Of a stretch of DNA of 64,000 nt, positions 26,761 through 36,418 are shown piece by piece. Source of the DNA: Caballeronia jiangsuensis (GTDB taxonomy: Bacteria; Pseudomonadota; Gammaproteobacteria; Burkholderiales; Burkholderiaceae); NCBI GenBank assembly GCA_000648925.1, contig JFHF01000018.1:62001-126000 (forward strand). The letters run 5' to 3'. The first letter of the stretch is position 1, and every line of letters starts with the position of its first letter. Below the pieces are notes generated by a model. It was not told the DNA's origin. It did not search any database and saw nothing but the letters and a program-made list of their open reading frames with translations. The translations under genes and the position numbers were made by a program.

Positions 26761-27942
26761 ATGCTGTCAGTCGAGCCCGTCATCCCCGGTATTGCCGCCA
26801 TCGCATCGGAATTCGTCGATGTGCGCCGTCGCATTCATGCGCATCCGGAACTCGCGTATGAAGAAACGCAAACGAGCGATCTCGTCGCCGGATTGCTCGC
26901 GCAATGGGGCTACGAAGTGCATCGCGGGCTCGGCAAGACGGGCGTCGTCGGCGTGTTGAAGGAGGGCGCGGGCGGCAAGCGCATCGGCCTGCGCGCGGAC
27001 ATGGATGCATTGCCGATCGAAGAAGCGACCGGCCTGCCGTACGCCAGCAAGCACGCGCGCACGATGCACGCGTGCGGCCACGACGGCCACACCGCGATGC
27101 TTCTGTGCGCCGCGCGCTATCTCGCCGAAAGCCGCCAGTTCTCGGGCACGCTGATCGTGATCTTCCAGCCCGCCGAGGAAGGCGAGGCGGGCGCGCGCGC
27201 GATGATCGAAGACGGCCTCTTCGAAAAGTTTCCGTGCGATGCCGTGTTCGGCCTGCACAACATGCCCGGCCTGCCCGCGGGCGACATGTTCTTCACGCCG
27301 GGCCCCGGCATGGCCTCGTCGGACCGCGTGAACATCACGGTGCGCGGCGTCGGCGGTCATGGCGCGATGCCGCATGTCGCATGCGATCCGATGCCCGCCG
27401 TCGCGTCGATCATGCTGGGCCTGAACAGCATCGTCGCGCGCGAAGTGGATGCGCAAAAGCCGGCCGTCGTCACCGTCGGCAGCGTGCAGGCGGGCGAGGC
27501 GTGCAACGTGATTCCCGAGACCGCGCTGATGAAGCTCTCGGTGCGCGCGCTCGACGCGGGCGTTCGCAAGCAGCTTCAGGAACGCATCACGGCGCTCGTG
27601 AACGCGCAGGCGCTGGCATTCGGCTGCACGGCCGAGATCGATTACGAACTCGGTTATCCGGTGCTCGTGAATCACGAAGGGCCGACCGCCTTCGCCACCG
27701 ATGTCGCGACGAAAATGCTCGGCGCGCAACGCATCGATCCGGCCGCGCGGCCGCTCATGGGCAGCGAGGACTTCGCGTTCATGCTCGAAGCCTGTCCGGG
27801 CACGTACGCGTGGATCGGCAACGGCGTCGGTTCGAAGGGCGGCTGCATGGTCCACAACCCGGCCTACGATTTCAACGACGACATCCTCGCAGTCGGTGCG
27901 AGCTACTGGGTGCGCCTGGCCGAAGCCTGGCTCGCCGACTGA
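26761..27942 (+). CDS. M20-family amidohydrolase (hippurate hydrolase type)
   Basis: A 393-residue peptidase M20D amidohydrolase. Conserved metal motifs are visible: RADMDALPI, HACGHDGHTAML and QPAEEGEAGARAM, with the dimerisation-domain motif GGHGAMPH and the C-terminal MGSEDFAFML. It should hydrolyse an N-acyl amino acid or an amide such as hippurate. The ATG at 26761 follows AAGGAG at good spacing. The downstream MFS gene (17-bp gap) probably imports the substrate. Confidence 0.9.
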   Translation: MLSVEPVIPGIAAIASEFVDVRRRIHAHPELAYEETQTSDLVAGLLAQWGYEVHRGLGKTGVVGVLKEGAGGKRIGLRADMDALPIEEATGLPYASKHARTMHACGHDGHTAMLLCAARYLAESRQFSGTLIVIFQPAEEGEAGARAMIEDGLFEKFPCDAVFGLHNMPGLPAGDMFFTPGPGMASSDRVNITVRGVGGHGAMPHVACDPMPAVASIMLGLNSIVAREVDAQKPAVVTVGSVQAGEACNVIPETALMKLSVRALDAGVRKQLQERITALVNAQALAFGCTAEIDYELGYPVLVNHEGPTAFATDVATKMLGAQRIDPAARPLMGSEDFAFMLEACPGTYAWIGNGVGSKGGCMVHNPAYDFNDDILAVGASYWVRLAEAWLAD

Positions 27943-27959
27943 TCCCTTCGGAGCACATC

Positions 27960-29276
27960 ATGAACGCACCCACGATCGCCAGCGCGCCGGCGAATGCATC
28001 GACGCAGACCAGCCGCGCAGCGCGCACGCGGCTCGTGATGGCGGCCGCTGTCGGCAACGCGCTCGAGTTCTACGACTTCACGGTCTATGCGTTCTTCGCG
28101 CTCGTCATCGGCAAGCTGTTCTTTCCGGTGCACGATCCCGTTGGCCAGTTGCTGCTCGCGGTGGCGAGCTTCGGCGTCGGGTTCTTCACGCGGCCCGTGG
28201 GCGGCCTCGTGATCGGCATGTACGCCGACCGCGCCGGCCGCAAGAAGGCGATGCTGCTCACGCTCGGCCTGATGGCGCTCGGCACCGCGATGATCGCGGC
28301 CGCGCCGACGTTCGCGCAGGTCGGTATCGCCGCGCCGGTCATCCTCGTGATCGCGCGGCTGATTCAAGGCTTTTCGGCGGGCGGTGAAGTGGGTGCATCG
28401 ACGACGCTTCTGCTCGAACAGGCGCCGTCGAATCGTCGCGGCTTCTACGCTTCGTGGCAGTTCGCGAGTCAGGGACTCTCGGCGCTCGCGGGCGCGTTGA
28501 CGGGCGTCGCGCTGACGGCGACGCTCACGACCTCGGAACTCGAAAGCTGGGGCTGGCGCGTGCCGTTCATCATCGGCACCGCGATCGTGCCGGTCGGCTG
28601 GTGGCTGCGCCGCACGATGGAAGAAGCGCCGCGCGAGAGCATCGAAGCCGCGCCGAAAGCGCCGAAGCTGCCGCTCGTCACCGTGCTTCGCGAACATGGC
28701 CGCGCGGTGCTCAACGGTCTCGGTCTCACGATCGGCGGCACGTCGGCGCACTTCATCATCGTGTTCTATCTGTCGATTTACGGCGTGAAGACGCTCGGCC
28801 TGCCGGGCTGGACGGCGATGCTCTCCGGCTGCGTATCGGGCGCGATTCTCTTCATCGTCGCGCCGATCGGCGGCTATCTGTCCGATCGCATCGGCCGCAA
28901 CAAGCTCGCGCAGACGACGCGCATCGTGCTCATGCTCGCGATCTGGCCGGCCTTCGCGCTCCTGAACAAGTCGCCGACGGCGGGCACGCTGCTCGCGGTC
29001 GTCACGGCGCTCTCGATCGTGCATTCGCTCAACGTCGGCCCGACCGGCGCGATGCTCGGCGAACTGTTCCCGCGTTCGGTGCGGGCGACGGGCGCGGCGA
29101 TCGTCTACAGCCTGGGCGTCGCGATCTTCGGCGGCTTTGCACAGTTTTTCGTGACGTCGCTGATCGTCATCACGAAGAGCGTAATGGCGCCCGCGTGGTA
29201 TGTGATCGGCTGCGGCGTGTTCTCCGTGATCGCCGTGGCGTGCATGCGCGACCGATCGAAGGAAATGCTCGACTGA
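27960..29276 (+). CDS. MFS transporter, metabolite:H+ symporter family
   Basis: A 438-residue twelve-helix major-facilitator protein of the metabolite:H+ symporter family. It has the opening GNALEFYDFTVYAFFALVIGKLFFP, the loop 2-3 motif GMYADRAGRKKAMLLT, and RLIQGFSAGGEVGASTTLLLEQAP, the latter two typical of citrate, shikimate and betaine carriers. GGAG precedes the ATG. Cotranscribed with the M20 hydrolase and followed by an intrinsic terminator. Confidence 0.88.
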   Translation: MNAPTIASAPANASTQTSRAARTRLVMAAAVGNALEFYDFTVYAFFALVIGKLFFPVHDPVGQLLLAVASFGVGFFTRPVGGLVIGMYADRAGRKKAMLLTLGLMALGTAMIAAAPTFAQVGIAAPVILVIARLIQGFSAGGEVGASTTLLLEQAPSNRRGFYASWQFASQGLSALAGALTGVALTATLTTSELESWGWRVPFIIGTAIVPVGWWLRRTMEEAPRESIEAAPKAPKLPLVTVLREHGRAVLNGLGLTIGGTSAHFIIVFYLSIYGVKTLGLPGWTAMLSGCVSGAILFIVAPIGGYLSDRIGRNKLAQTTRIVLMLAIWPAFALLNKSPTAGTLLAVVTALSIVHSLNVGPTGAMLGELFPRSVRATGAAIVYSLGVAIFGGFAQFFVTSLIVITKSVMAPAWYVIGCGVFSVIAVACMRDRSKEMLD

Positions 29277-29346
29277 TCGTCGAATCTTGCAACTCACGCG
29301 CGCCGGATGCGATGCGAGGTGTATAACTCGACGTATCCGGGTTTCG

Positions 29347-29372
29347 AAAAGGCCGCCCATGCGGCCTTTTTT
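29347..29372 (+). terminator. Rho-independent terminator
   Basis: AAAAGGCCGC-CCAT-GCGGCCTTTT followed by two more T. It separates the MFS gene from the sugar-acid dehydratase gene, so the two units are distinct. Confidence 0.88.
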
Positions 29373-29418
29373 CACTGGATCCCACACTATGAAGAACGCG
29401 CGATAAAAGGGGACGTCC

Positions 29419-31131
29419 ATGCGCAAGCTACGCTCGCAAAGCTGGTTCGGCGGCAACGATAAAGACGCCTTCATCCACCGCTCGTGGATGAAGAATCAGG
29501 GCATTCCTCACGATCAGTTCGATGGCCGGCCGGTCATCGGCATCTGCAATACATGGTCGGAACTCACGCCCTGCAACGCGCATTTCCGCGAGCTCGCCGA
29601 GTACGTGAAGCGCGGCGTGCGCGAGTCGGGCGGCCTGCCGCTCGAATTCCCGGTGATGTCGCTCGGCGAATCGAATCTGCGGCCCACAGCCATGCTGTTT
29701 CGCAACCTCGCGTCGATGGATGTCGAAGAGTCGATTCGCGGCAATCCCATCGATGGCGTCATTCTGCTCGTCGGCTGCGACAAGACCACGCCCGCGTTGC
29801 TGATGGGCGCGGCGTCGTGCAATCTGCCCGCGCTCGCGGTATCGGGCGGACCGATGCTGAACGGGCGTTTTCGCGGCGGCACGATCGGCTCGGGCACGGG
29901 CGTATGGCAGATGTCGGAGGAAGTACGCGCGGGCAAGATGACGCAGGACGAGTTCGTCGAAGCCGAGTCGTGCATGAACCGCTCGCGCGGCCACTGCATG
30001 ACGATGGGCACCGCGTCCACGATGGCGTCGATGGTTGAATCGCTCGGCATCGGCCTGCCGCACAACGCCGCGATTCCCGCCGTTGATGCGCGCCGTCAGG
30101 TGCTCGCGCATGTGGCAGGACGGCGCATCGTCGACATGGTCAAGGAGGATCTCACGATGGACAAGATCCTCACGCGCGAGGCTTTCGAGAACGCGATCCG
30201 CACGAACGCGGCCATCGGCGGATCGACGAATGCGGTCGTGCATCTGATCGCGCTGGCGAAGCGCATCGGCGTGGAACTGAAGCTCGAAGACTGGGAGCTC
30301 GGCTCCGACGTGCCGTGCCTCGTGAACCTGCAACCATCGGGCGAGTACCTGATGGAAGACTTCTATTACGCGGGCGGTTTGCCCGCTGTGCTGCGTCAGC
30401 TCGGCGAGCAGGGCTTGCTGCATCGCGACGCGCTCACGGTGAATGGCCGCACGCTGTGGGACAACGTGAGCGACGCGCCGAACTACGACGAGAAGGTCAT
30501 CACCCGCTTCGAGCAGCCGTTCAAGCCGCACGCGGGCATCGCGGTGCTGAAGGGCAATCTCGCGCCGAACGGCGCGGTGATCAAGCCATCGGCGGCGACG
30601 CAATCCTTGCTGAAGCATCGCGGTCGCGCGGTCGTGTTCGAGAATGTCGAGGAGTTGCACGCGAAAGTCGATGACGATTCGCTCGATATCGACGAGCACT
30701 GCATCATGGTGTTGAAGGGCGCGGGACCGAAGGGTTATCCGGGTTTCGCGGAAGTCGGCAACATGCCGCTGCCGAAGAAGGTGCTGCAAAAAGGCATCAC
30801 CGACATGGTCCGCATTTCCGATGGCCGCATGAGCGGCACGGCGTACGGCGCGGTCGTGCTGCATGTGTCGCCGGAAGCGGCGGCGGGCGGTCCGCTCGCG
30901 CTCGTGCGGACAGGCGACATGATCGAACTCGATGTCGAGGCGCGCCGTCTCAATCTCGAAGTCTCCGACGAAGAACTGGCGAAGCGCCGCGCCGCGTGGC
31001 AGGCGCCCGAGCTGCCGAAGCGCGGCTATTACCGCCTGTATGTGGAGCACGTCTTGCAGGCGGATCAGGGCGCGGACCTCGATTTCCTCGTCGGTTCCAG
31101 CGGCGCGCCCGTGCCGCGCGACTCGCACTGA
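29419..31131 (+). CDS. IlvD/Edd-family sugar-acid dehydratase (L-arabonate dehydratase type)
   Basis: A 570-residue IlvD/Edd dehydratase. The cysteines expected to bind the 2Fe-2S cluster are C52 (WSELTPCN), C120 (LVGCDKTTP) and C193 (SRGHCMTMG). This spacing, with the Lys two residues after C120, agrees with what I recall for Rhizobium L-arabinonate dehydratase, and the C-terminus GAPVPRDSH is typical of that branch. It should convert L-arabonate or a similar aldonate to a 2-keto-3-deoxy acid, which the DapA-like enzyme 12 bp downstream then processes. GGGGAC precedes the ATG. Confidence 0.87.
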   Translation: MRKLRSQSWFGGNDKDAFIHRSWMKNQGIPHDQFDGRPVIGICNTWSELTPCNAHFRELAEYVKRGVRESGGLPLEFPVMSLGESNLRPTAMLFRNLASMDVEESIRGNPIDGVILLVGCDKTTPALLMGAASCNLPALAVSGGPMLNGRFRGGTIGSGTGVWQMSEEVRAGKMTQDEFVEAESCMNRSRGHCMTMGTASTMASMVESLGIGLPHNAAIPAVDARRQVLAHVAGRRIVDMVKEDLTMDKILTREAFENAIRTNAAIGGSTNAVVHLIALAKRIGVELKLEDWELGSDVPCLVNLQPSGEYLMEDFYYAGGLPAVLRQLGEQGLLHRDALTVNGRTLWDNVSDAPNYDEKVITRFEQPFKPHAGIAVLKGNLAPNGAVIKPSAATQSLLKHRGRAVVFENVEELHAKVDDDSLDIDEHCIMVLKGAGPKGYPGFAEVGNMPLPKKVLQKGITDMVRISDGRMSGTAYGAVVLHVSPEAAAGGPLALVRTGDMIELDVEARRLNLEVSDEELAKRRAAWQAPELPKRGYYRLYVEHVLQADQGADLDFLVGSSGAPVPRDSH

Positions 31132-31143
31132 GCGGAGGCGTCG

Positions 31144-32064
31144 ATGTCCGATCATCAAACGCCGCCATCCGGCATGTGGCCGGTGCTCTACGCCTACTTC
31201 GACACGCTGAACCGGCTCGACAGCGACGCCACGCGCAGACAGATCGATGCGACCATCGCGGCGGGCGCGCCCGCCATCGTCACGCTCGGTCTTGCAACGG
31301 AAGTGAATCGCCTGTCCGATGCCGAAAAGCGCACGATGATCGACGACTGCGCCGCGCATATCGCGGGCCGCGTGCCGCTCGCGGTCACGATTACCGGCGA
31401 CAGCATCGAGTCGCAAGTCGCGCTCGCTGACTACGCGCTCGAACGCGGCGCGTCGTGGCTCATCCTTCAGCCGCCATCGATGCGCGGCGAGCCGGAAGCC
31501 TTCTACTACGAGTTTTTCGCGTCAGTGCTCGAACGGACCGGCGCGAACGCGGGCATTCAGAACGCGCCGGAATATCTCGGCGTCGGTCTGTCCGCGGAAT
31601 CGATCGCCGCGCTCGCTGCCGAGCAGCCCAACTTTCGCTTGCTCAAAGGCGAAGGTCCGGCCGTGACGATCCGCGCGACCATCGAACGTCTGCGCGCGCT
31701 CGAACAGACGCTCGCGGTGTTCAACGGGCGCGGCGGTCAGGAGCTCATCGACAATCTGCGCGCGGGCTGCGACGGCCTCATCGTCGCGCCGGATGCATAC
31801 GATCGTCAGGTCGCGATCCATCAGGCGTTCACTGAAGAGCGCGAGCACGACGCCGAATCGCTGTATGCGGAGACGCTGCCGGAAATCGTCTTCGTGATGC
31901 AGTCCCTGGAAACGCTCACCTGTTACGGCAAGCGCATCGCGGCATGGCGCATGGGCTTCGATGTCCTGCACGATCGCGGCGCGCGTCCGAGCCCGTTCGG
32001 CATCGAATGCGCGCGGCGTTTCGCGCAACGCCTCGGGCCGACGTCGCGCGCTCTGCGTCGATGA
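31144..32064 (+). CDS. DapA-family 2-keto-3-deoxy-acid dehydratase/aldolase
   Basis: A 306-residue DHDPS/NAL-family TIM barrel. The Schiff-base lysine is in FRLLKGEGP, and the substrate loop LGLATEVNRLSDAEK corresponds to the carboxylate-binding GTTGE region. Downstream of an L-arabonate-type dehydratase, it most likely acts on L-2-keto-3-deoxypentonate, by dehydration to 2-ketoglutarate semialdehyde or by aldol cleavage; the sequence alone does not distinguish these. AGCGGAGG precedes the ATG. Confidence 0.85.
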   Translation: MSDHQTPPSGMWPVLYAYFDTLNRLDSDATRRQIDATIAAGAPAIVTLGLATEVNRLSDAEKRTMIDDCAAHIAGRVPLAVTITGDSIESQVALADYALERGASWLILQPPSMRGEPEAFYYEFFASVLERTGANAGIQNAPEYLGVGLSAESIAALAAEQPNFRLLKGEGPAVTIRATIERLRALEQTLAVFNGRGGQELIDNLRAGCDGLIVAPDAYDRQVAIHQAFTEEREHDAESLYAETLPEIVFVMQSLETLTCYGKRIAAWRMGFDVLHDRGARPSPFGIECARRFAQRLGPTSRALRR

Positions 32065-32065
32065 A

Positions 32066-33040
32066 TCATCGAACCGGGCGGCGCGTGAAGCGTTGCTCGG
32101 TCACCTGCGTGCCCCATTGCGTGCCTTCGGCTTCATCGCTCAATGTGAAGCCGAAGGATTCGTACAAGTGGCGCGCGGCGTCGAGACTCTTGAAGGTCCA
32201 GAGATACGTCTCGTCGTAATGCGCATCGACAAATTCCATCGCGCGCGCCATCAATTGCCGGCCCATGCCGCTGCCACGCAATGCATCGTCGATGATGAAC
32301 CAGCGCAGATGCGCGACGCGCGTCGCGGCGTCGCCGTCGATCGCAAGCGAGCCGAGCGTGCGCTCGCCGTCCATGACGAGCCACAACGCCTTGTCGGGCG
32401 CGGGCAGGCTTTCGGCGAACGCGGCCAGTTCGGTGGCGACCCTGCGCTCGAAGAACACGCCGAAGCCCGCATGATGCGCATAGAAGCGCGCGTGCAGGCT
32501 CGCCACGTCGCCGATGCAGCCCGGCCGATATCCCTCGACGATGCGCGCGCTATGCGTATGCGCGGCGTGCGGCTTCTTGTGGTCGTGACCGTGGGCGAGC
32601 GCATCGGCGTAGAGCGCGAGCGAGCGCACGAGCGTCTGCTGATCTTCGGGCACCATGCGGCGCAGCGCGTCGGAAACCTGATCGGTCGCGAACTTGTCGA
32701 TCTTTCTGCGCAGCTTCTGACCTGACGTAGTGAGGTAAAGCTCGGACGAGCGCGCATCCTCGCTCGATGTCTGCCGCGTGATGAGTCCCGCCGCTTCGAG
32801 CCGCGCGATCTGCCGGCTCGCGTTGGACTTGTCCAGCCGCAAAGTCTGCGCGATATCGCGCGCCTGAATGCCGGGCGTCGCGCCGATCTCGATGATCGCG
32901 TGCACCGCCGATGGCGCGAGGCCGCTATCCGCGAGCGTGTTGCGCATGAAGCCCAGTTCGCGCACGAGCTTGCGCGAGAACTCACGCAGTTCGAGGATGG
33001 TTTTATCGCGGGACTGAACGGGTGTGTCGATGAAATCCAT
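32066..33040 (-). CDS. MarR-GNAT fusion regulator/acetyltransferase
   Basis: A 324-residue fusion. A MarR winged-helix domain (residues about 1-145, with ARDIAQTLRLDKSNASRQIARLEAAGLI) is followed by a GNAT N-acetyltransferase (residues about 165-324, with LRGSGMGRQLMARAMEFVD and LWTFKSLDAARHLYESFGF). GGAGACGTC precedes the ATG at 33040; an upstream in-frame ATG at 33067 is less well supported. A histidine-rich linker (HGHDHKKPHAAHTH, residues about 150-163) between the domains could bind metal. It converges with the DapA-like gene. A second gene of the same architecture occurs at 41.97 kb. Confidence 0.85.
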   Translation of the reverse strand: MDFIDTPVQSRDKTILELREFSRKLVRELGFMRNTLADSGLAPSAVHAIIEIGATPGIQARDIAQTLRLDKSNASRQIARLEAAGLITRQTSSEDARSSELYLTTSGQKLRRKIDKFATDQVSDALRRMVPEDQQTLVRSLALYADALAHGHDHKKPHAAHTHSARIVEGYRPGCIGDVASLHARFYAHHAGFGVFFERRVATELAAFAESLPAPDKALWLVMDGERTLGSLAIDGDAATRVAHLRWFIIDDALRGSGMGRQLMARAMEFVDAHYDETYLWTFKSLDAARHLYESFGFTLSDEAEGTQWGTQVTEQRFTRRPVR

Positions 33041-33120
33041 GACGTCTCCATCGGTTGCGAAGCGCAACCACGTCCGTTCAATTTAGTTGCGGATTGCAAC
33101 TTTCGCAAGAAAAATCGTGC

Positions 33121-33137
33121 TCCCGAAGATTCTCACC
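33121..33137 (+). repeat. Dispersed iteron copy
   Basis: TCCCG-AAGATT-CTCACC, an exact core match to the origin iterons, in the short intergenic space between hpnL and the MarR-GNAT gene, about 17 kb from the origin field. Confidence 0.75.
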
Positions 33138-33138
33138 T

Positions 33139-34137
33139 TTAGCCGCGATCGCGTGCGAATGTCTCCGCGCGTTCGGGTTCCGCGGCGCGCAGCAGCACGA
33201 GCGCGATGCCGCCCCACACGAACTCGCGCACGCGCCGCAGCAGCGCGAACGAAAGCGCCGCCTCCCGATCGACGCCGAACGCCGACGCGATCGCGACGAT
33301 CGTCGCTTCCTGCACGCCGAGTCCCGCGGGCGCGATGAACACCGCGTTGCGCACAGCCTGCGTGAGCGTTTCGATGGCAATCGCGCCAGCGATGGAGACC
33401 GGATGCCCGAGCATGGCGAACGCGGCAAAGACTTCGACTGCGCCGAGGACGTATCCCGCGAATTGCCACGCGAACGCGCGCGCGAGCAGCGGCGTGCGAT
33501 GCAACAGCGCGCGGATGTCATGGTCGAGCCGTTTGCCGTCGAGCTTCGCGGCAAGCGCGTGAGCGGGATCGAGCCAGCGCCGCGCCATCGCTTCGAGACG
33601 ATGAAACGGCGCGCCCTTGTGCGCGACGACGATCGCCGCCACGCAGACCGGCAGGGATGCGACCAGACCCGCGCCGATCACGTTGCCGACGCCGCCGCCC
33701 GAATCGCTCGCATGAAAGCGCAGCAGGAAGAGGCCGAGCATCGCGAGCGCATATTGCACCGCGATCGTCACGAGCATCTCGACGATCACGGATGCGCTCA
33801 CGCGGCTCACATCCGGCAGATAGCGCGTGCCGAGCCGGATGCCCGCGAGCTCGCCGCCGATGCCGAGCACCGGCAGCAGGCGTCCGACAGCTTCGCGCAC
33901 GACCGCGATCCACCAGAGCGCGAGCAGATCGATACGTTTGTCGAGCAGAAGCTGCCATGCGCGCGCATCGAGCAGCAACGGCAATCCGTGCAGCGGCACG
34001 AGCCACAGAAGCACGGGCCCCGTATGCGCGATGAGCGTGAACGCATCCGCGATGCCTTCATGCAACGCGAGCGCAATCAGCAGCGCGATGGCCGCCGGCC
34101 AGCGCAGCCACGCGATGCGTTTGAGCCAAGTCGTCAC
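33139..34137 (-). CDS. hpnL: HpnL-like integral membrane protein (UPF0104/flippase-like)
   Basis: A 332-residue membrane protein with about eight hydrophobic helices of the lysylphosphatidylglycerol-synthase-TM (UPF0104) type, including the loop AVRNAVFIAPAGLGVQEATIVAIASAFG. Hopanoid clusters encode this as HpnL, whose biochemical role is unsettled; lipid translocation has been suggested for the superfamily. It starts at a GTG (34137) overlapping the hpnK stop; a longer in-frame reading into hpnK is rejected. Last gene of the hopanoid operon. Confidence 0.82.
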   Translation of the reverse strand: MTTWLKRIAWLRWPAAIALLIALALHEGIADAFTLIAHTGPVLLWLVPLHGLPLLLDARAWQLLLDKRIDLLALWWIAVVREAVGRLLPVLGIGGELAGIRLGTRYLPDVSRVSASVIVEMLVTIAVQYALAMLGLFLLRFHASDSGGGVGNVIGAGLVASLPVCVAAIVVAHKGAPFHRLEAMARRWLDPAHALAAKLDGKRLDHDIRALLHRTPLLARAFAWQFAGYVLGAVEVFAAFAMLGHPVSIAGAIAIETLTQAVRNAVFIAPAGLGVQEATIVAIASAFGVDREAALSFALLRRVREFVWGGIALVLLRAAEPERAETFARDRG

Positions 34138-34967
34138 GTGGCTGGCTCCGGCGTGCGGGCGTGCCCGAACACATCCGCGAAGCCGCCGTGCATCGCCCCT
34201 GTCGATTCGATGGCGTGCGCGACGCGCGGCGAGCACAAGGCGGCCAGTTCATCCGCATGACGATAGTCGTGCATCGATGGCGTCAAGGGCGCGCCTTCCG
34301 TCGCGGGATGGCTATAGATTTCGAGCACGCCTTCGCGCGGTTTGGCGAGCGCCGCGAGCAATGCGGCTTCATCCATGCGACCCGTTGCGGCGATTCCCGC
34401 GACCCAGTCGTTATGAGCGATGCCCGCATCGTCGAGCCGCTTTTGCATCAGCGCGACCCAGGGCCTGAGCAAGAGCGAGCCGTGCATCTCGCGCGGCAGG
34501 CGCATCGCGCGCATGCCGAACTGCGGCCCGATTTCGAGGATCAGCGCAAGGATCGTCGGATGCAGATGAAAATGCTTGTGCACGTTGACGTGATCGAGTT
34601 CGAGGCCGGTCGCGGCGAAAGCCTTGAACTGCGCGTAGATCTCGATGGCGAGTTGCCGACGCGCGCGCTGGAGAAAGAAGAAGCGCACGCCGTTCTCGAA
34701 CATCGAGCCTTCGAACGAGCCGCGCGCATCGACGAGATCCGGGATCGACCAACGCGGCAGCGTCGCGGCGCCATCGGTCAAGACGAGGTGCAGGCCGACA
34801 CGCAGCGTCGGCAGATCGCGCGCGATCTTCACGGCGTGGTGAGCGGCGTTCGCGCCGACCATCAGGCTCGCGCACGTGAGCACGCCTTCCCGATGCGCGC
34901 GCGCGACCGCATGGTTCACGCGTTCGTGCAGCCCGAAGTCGTCGGCGGTGACGATGATTCCACGCAC
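34134..34967 (-). CDS. hpnK: HpnK, hopanoid-associated YdjC-type deacetylase
   Basis: A 277-residue YdjC/HpnK-like deacetylase. Metal-binding motifs are IIVTADDFGLH at the start, VGLHLVLTDG, and LDHVNVHKHFHLHPT in the middle. HpnK is reported to remove the acetyl group from the N-acetylglucosamine that HpnI adds to bacteriohopanetetrol. It lies 4 bp after hpnJ and overlaps hpnL. Confidence 0.9.
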   Translation of the reverse strand: MRGIIVTADDFGLHERVNHAVARAHREGVLTCASLMVGANAAHHAVKIARDLPTLRVGLHLVLTDGAATLPRWSIPDLVDARGSFEGSMFENGVRFFFLQRARRQLAIEIYAQFKAFAATGLELDHVNVHKHFHLHPTILALILEIGPQFGMRAMRLPREMHGSLLLRPWVALMQKRLDDAGIAHNDWVAGIAATGRMDEAALLAALAKPREGVLEIYSHPATEGAPLTPSMHDYRHADELAALCSPRVAHAIESTGAMHGGFADVFGHARTPEPAT

Positions 34968-34971
34968 GGCA

Positions 34972-36396
34972 TCATGCCTCGCGTGCGCGCAGGAAGCGGA
35001 AGAACTCGACGCCTTCGCGCAGGCGCCGCGTCATCATTTCCCAGCTCGTGAGCATCTCGCGCACGATCTCCCAGATCTTCGACGGACGGAAATAAAAGCC
35101 TTTGTAGAAGCGTTCGAGATCATGATAAATCTCTTCGCGCGACAGATGCGGATAACCGATCGCGGCCAGTTGCACACCTTGCTTGCTCACGAGGTTGATG
35201 ACCTTGTTCTCCGCGAGCCAGCCGTTTTCCACCGCCTGGTTATAGAGCGTCGTGCCGGGATAGGGCGCCGCGAGCGAGACCTGGATGGTATGCGGGTTGA
35301 TCTCCTTCGCGTATCGAATGGTCTTTTCGATCGTCTCTTTCGTTTCGCCCGGCAAGCCGAGGATGAACGTGCCATGCACCTTGATGCCGAGCTTGCGGCA
35401 ATCGTCCGCGAAGCGCCGCGCGATATCCGTGCGCAGGCCCTTCTTGATGTTCAGGAGGATGTGATCGTCGCCGGATTCATAGCCCACGAGCAGAAGCCGC
35501 AAGCCGTTCTCCTTCATGATCTTGAGCGTCGCATAAGGCACGTTCGCCTTCGCGTTGCACGACCATGTGACGCCGAGCTTGCCGAGCCCGCGCGCGATCT
35601 CTTCGACGCGCGGCTTGAAGTCCGTGAAGGTGTCGTCGTCGAACATGATCTCTTTCACTTCGGGCATGTTGTCGCGTATCCACTTCACTTCCGCGAGCAC
35701 GTTCTCGACCGAGCGCACGCGATAGCGATGTCCGCCGACCGTCTGCGGCCACAGGCAAAACGTGCAGCGCGAACGGCAGCCGCGTCCGGTGTAGATCGAC
35801 ACATACGGATGCTTCAGATAGCCGATGAAATAGTTGTCGATCTTGAGATCGCGCTTGTAGACCGGCGCGACGAACGGCAGCTCGTCCATGTTTTCGAGGA
35901 TCGGGCGCGCTTCGTTGTGTTCGATCGAGCCATCGGGCAGGCGATAGCTGAGTCCCTTGATATCCGCGAACGCGCGGCCCTCGGCAATCTCCTTGCAGGT
36001 GAAATCGAATTCCTCGCGGCACACGAAGTCGATCGCTTCGCTCGCAGCGAGCGAGTTGTGCGCATCGACGGCCACCTTCGCGCCGACCATGCCGATCATG
36101 ACGCCCGGCGCGCGCGCCTTCAGTTTCTCGGCGAACAGCGCATCCGTGGGAAACGAAGGCGTGCTCGTATGGATGATCACGAGCTCGTGCTGCGCGGCGA
36201 TATCGAGCGTGGCTTCGACGGACACGCCGTCGGCCGGCGCATCGAGCACGCGCGAACCGGGCACGAGCGCGGCAGGCTGCGCGAGCCACGTCGGATACCA
36301 GAACGAACGGATTTCGCGCTTCGCCTGATAGCGCGAGCCGGCGCCGCCGTCGAAGCCGTCGAAAGAGGGCGCCTGAAGGAAAAGCGTGTGTTTCAT
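34972..36396 (-). CDS. hpnJ: HpnJ, hopanoid-associated radical SAM enzyme
   Basis: A 474-residue radical SAM protein with an N-terminal cobalamin-binding-like domain (residues about 1-180) and the CxxxCxxC cluster at C207/C211/C214 (GRGCRSRCTFCLWPQTVGGHRYR). HpnJ is reported to contract the hopanoid sugar to a cyclitol ether. The stretch MFDDDTFTDF and the GLPGETKETIEKTIRYAKEI motif are typical of the family. 22 bp downstream of hpnI in the same operon. Confidence 0.92.
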   Translation of the reverse strand: MKHTLFLQAPSFDGFDGGAGSRYQAKREIRSFWYPTWLAQPAALVPGSRVLDAPADGVSVEATLDIAAQHELVIIHTSTPSFPTDALFAEKLKARAPGVMIGMVGAKVAVDAHNSLAASEAIDFVCREEFDFTCKEIAEGRAFADIKGLSYRLPDGSIEHNEARPILENMDELPFVAPVYKRDLKIDNYFIGYLKHPYVSIYTGRGCRSRCTFCLWPQTVGGHRYRVRSVENVLAEVKWIRDNMPEVKEIMFDDDTFTDFKPRVEEIARGLGKLGVTWSCNAKANVPYATLKIMKENGLRLLLVGYESGDDHILLNIKKGLRTDIARRFADDCRKLGIKVHGTFILGLPGETKETIEKTIRYAKEINPHTIQVSLAAPYPGTTLYNQAVENGWLAENKVINLVSKQGVQLAAIGYPHLSREEIYHDLERFYKGFYFRPSKIWEIVREMLTSWEMMTRRLREGVEFFRFLRAREA

Positions 36397-36418
36397 GATG
36401 CGAGGTCCGGTGAATATG

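Noticed and set aside
31904..31920. Further iteron-like sequence in the DapA-like gene
   Set aside because: It reads CCCTG-GAAACG-CTCACC, one mismatch in the core, and the codons are conserved-looking; it could be chance, so it was not counted.
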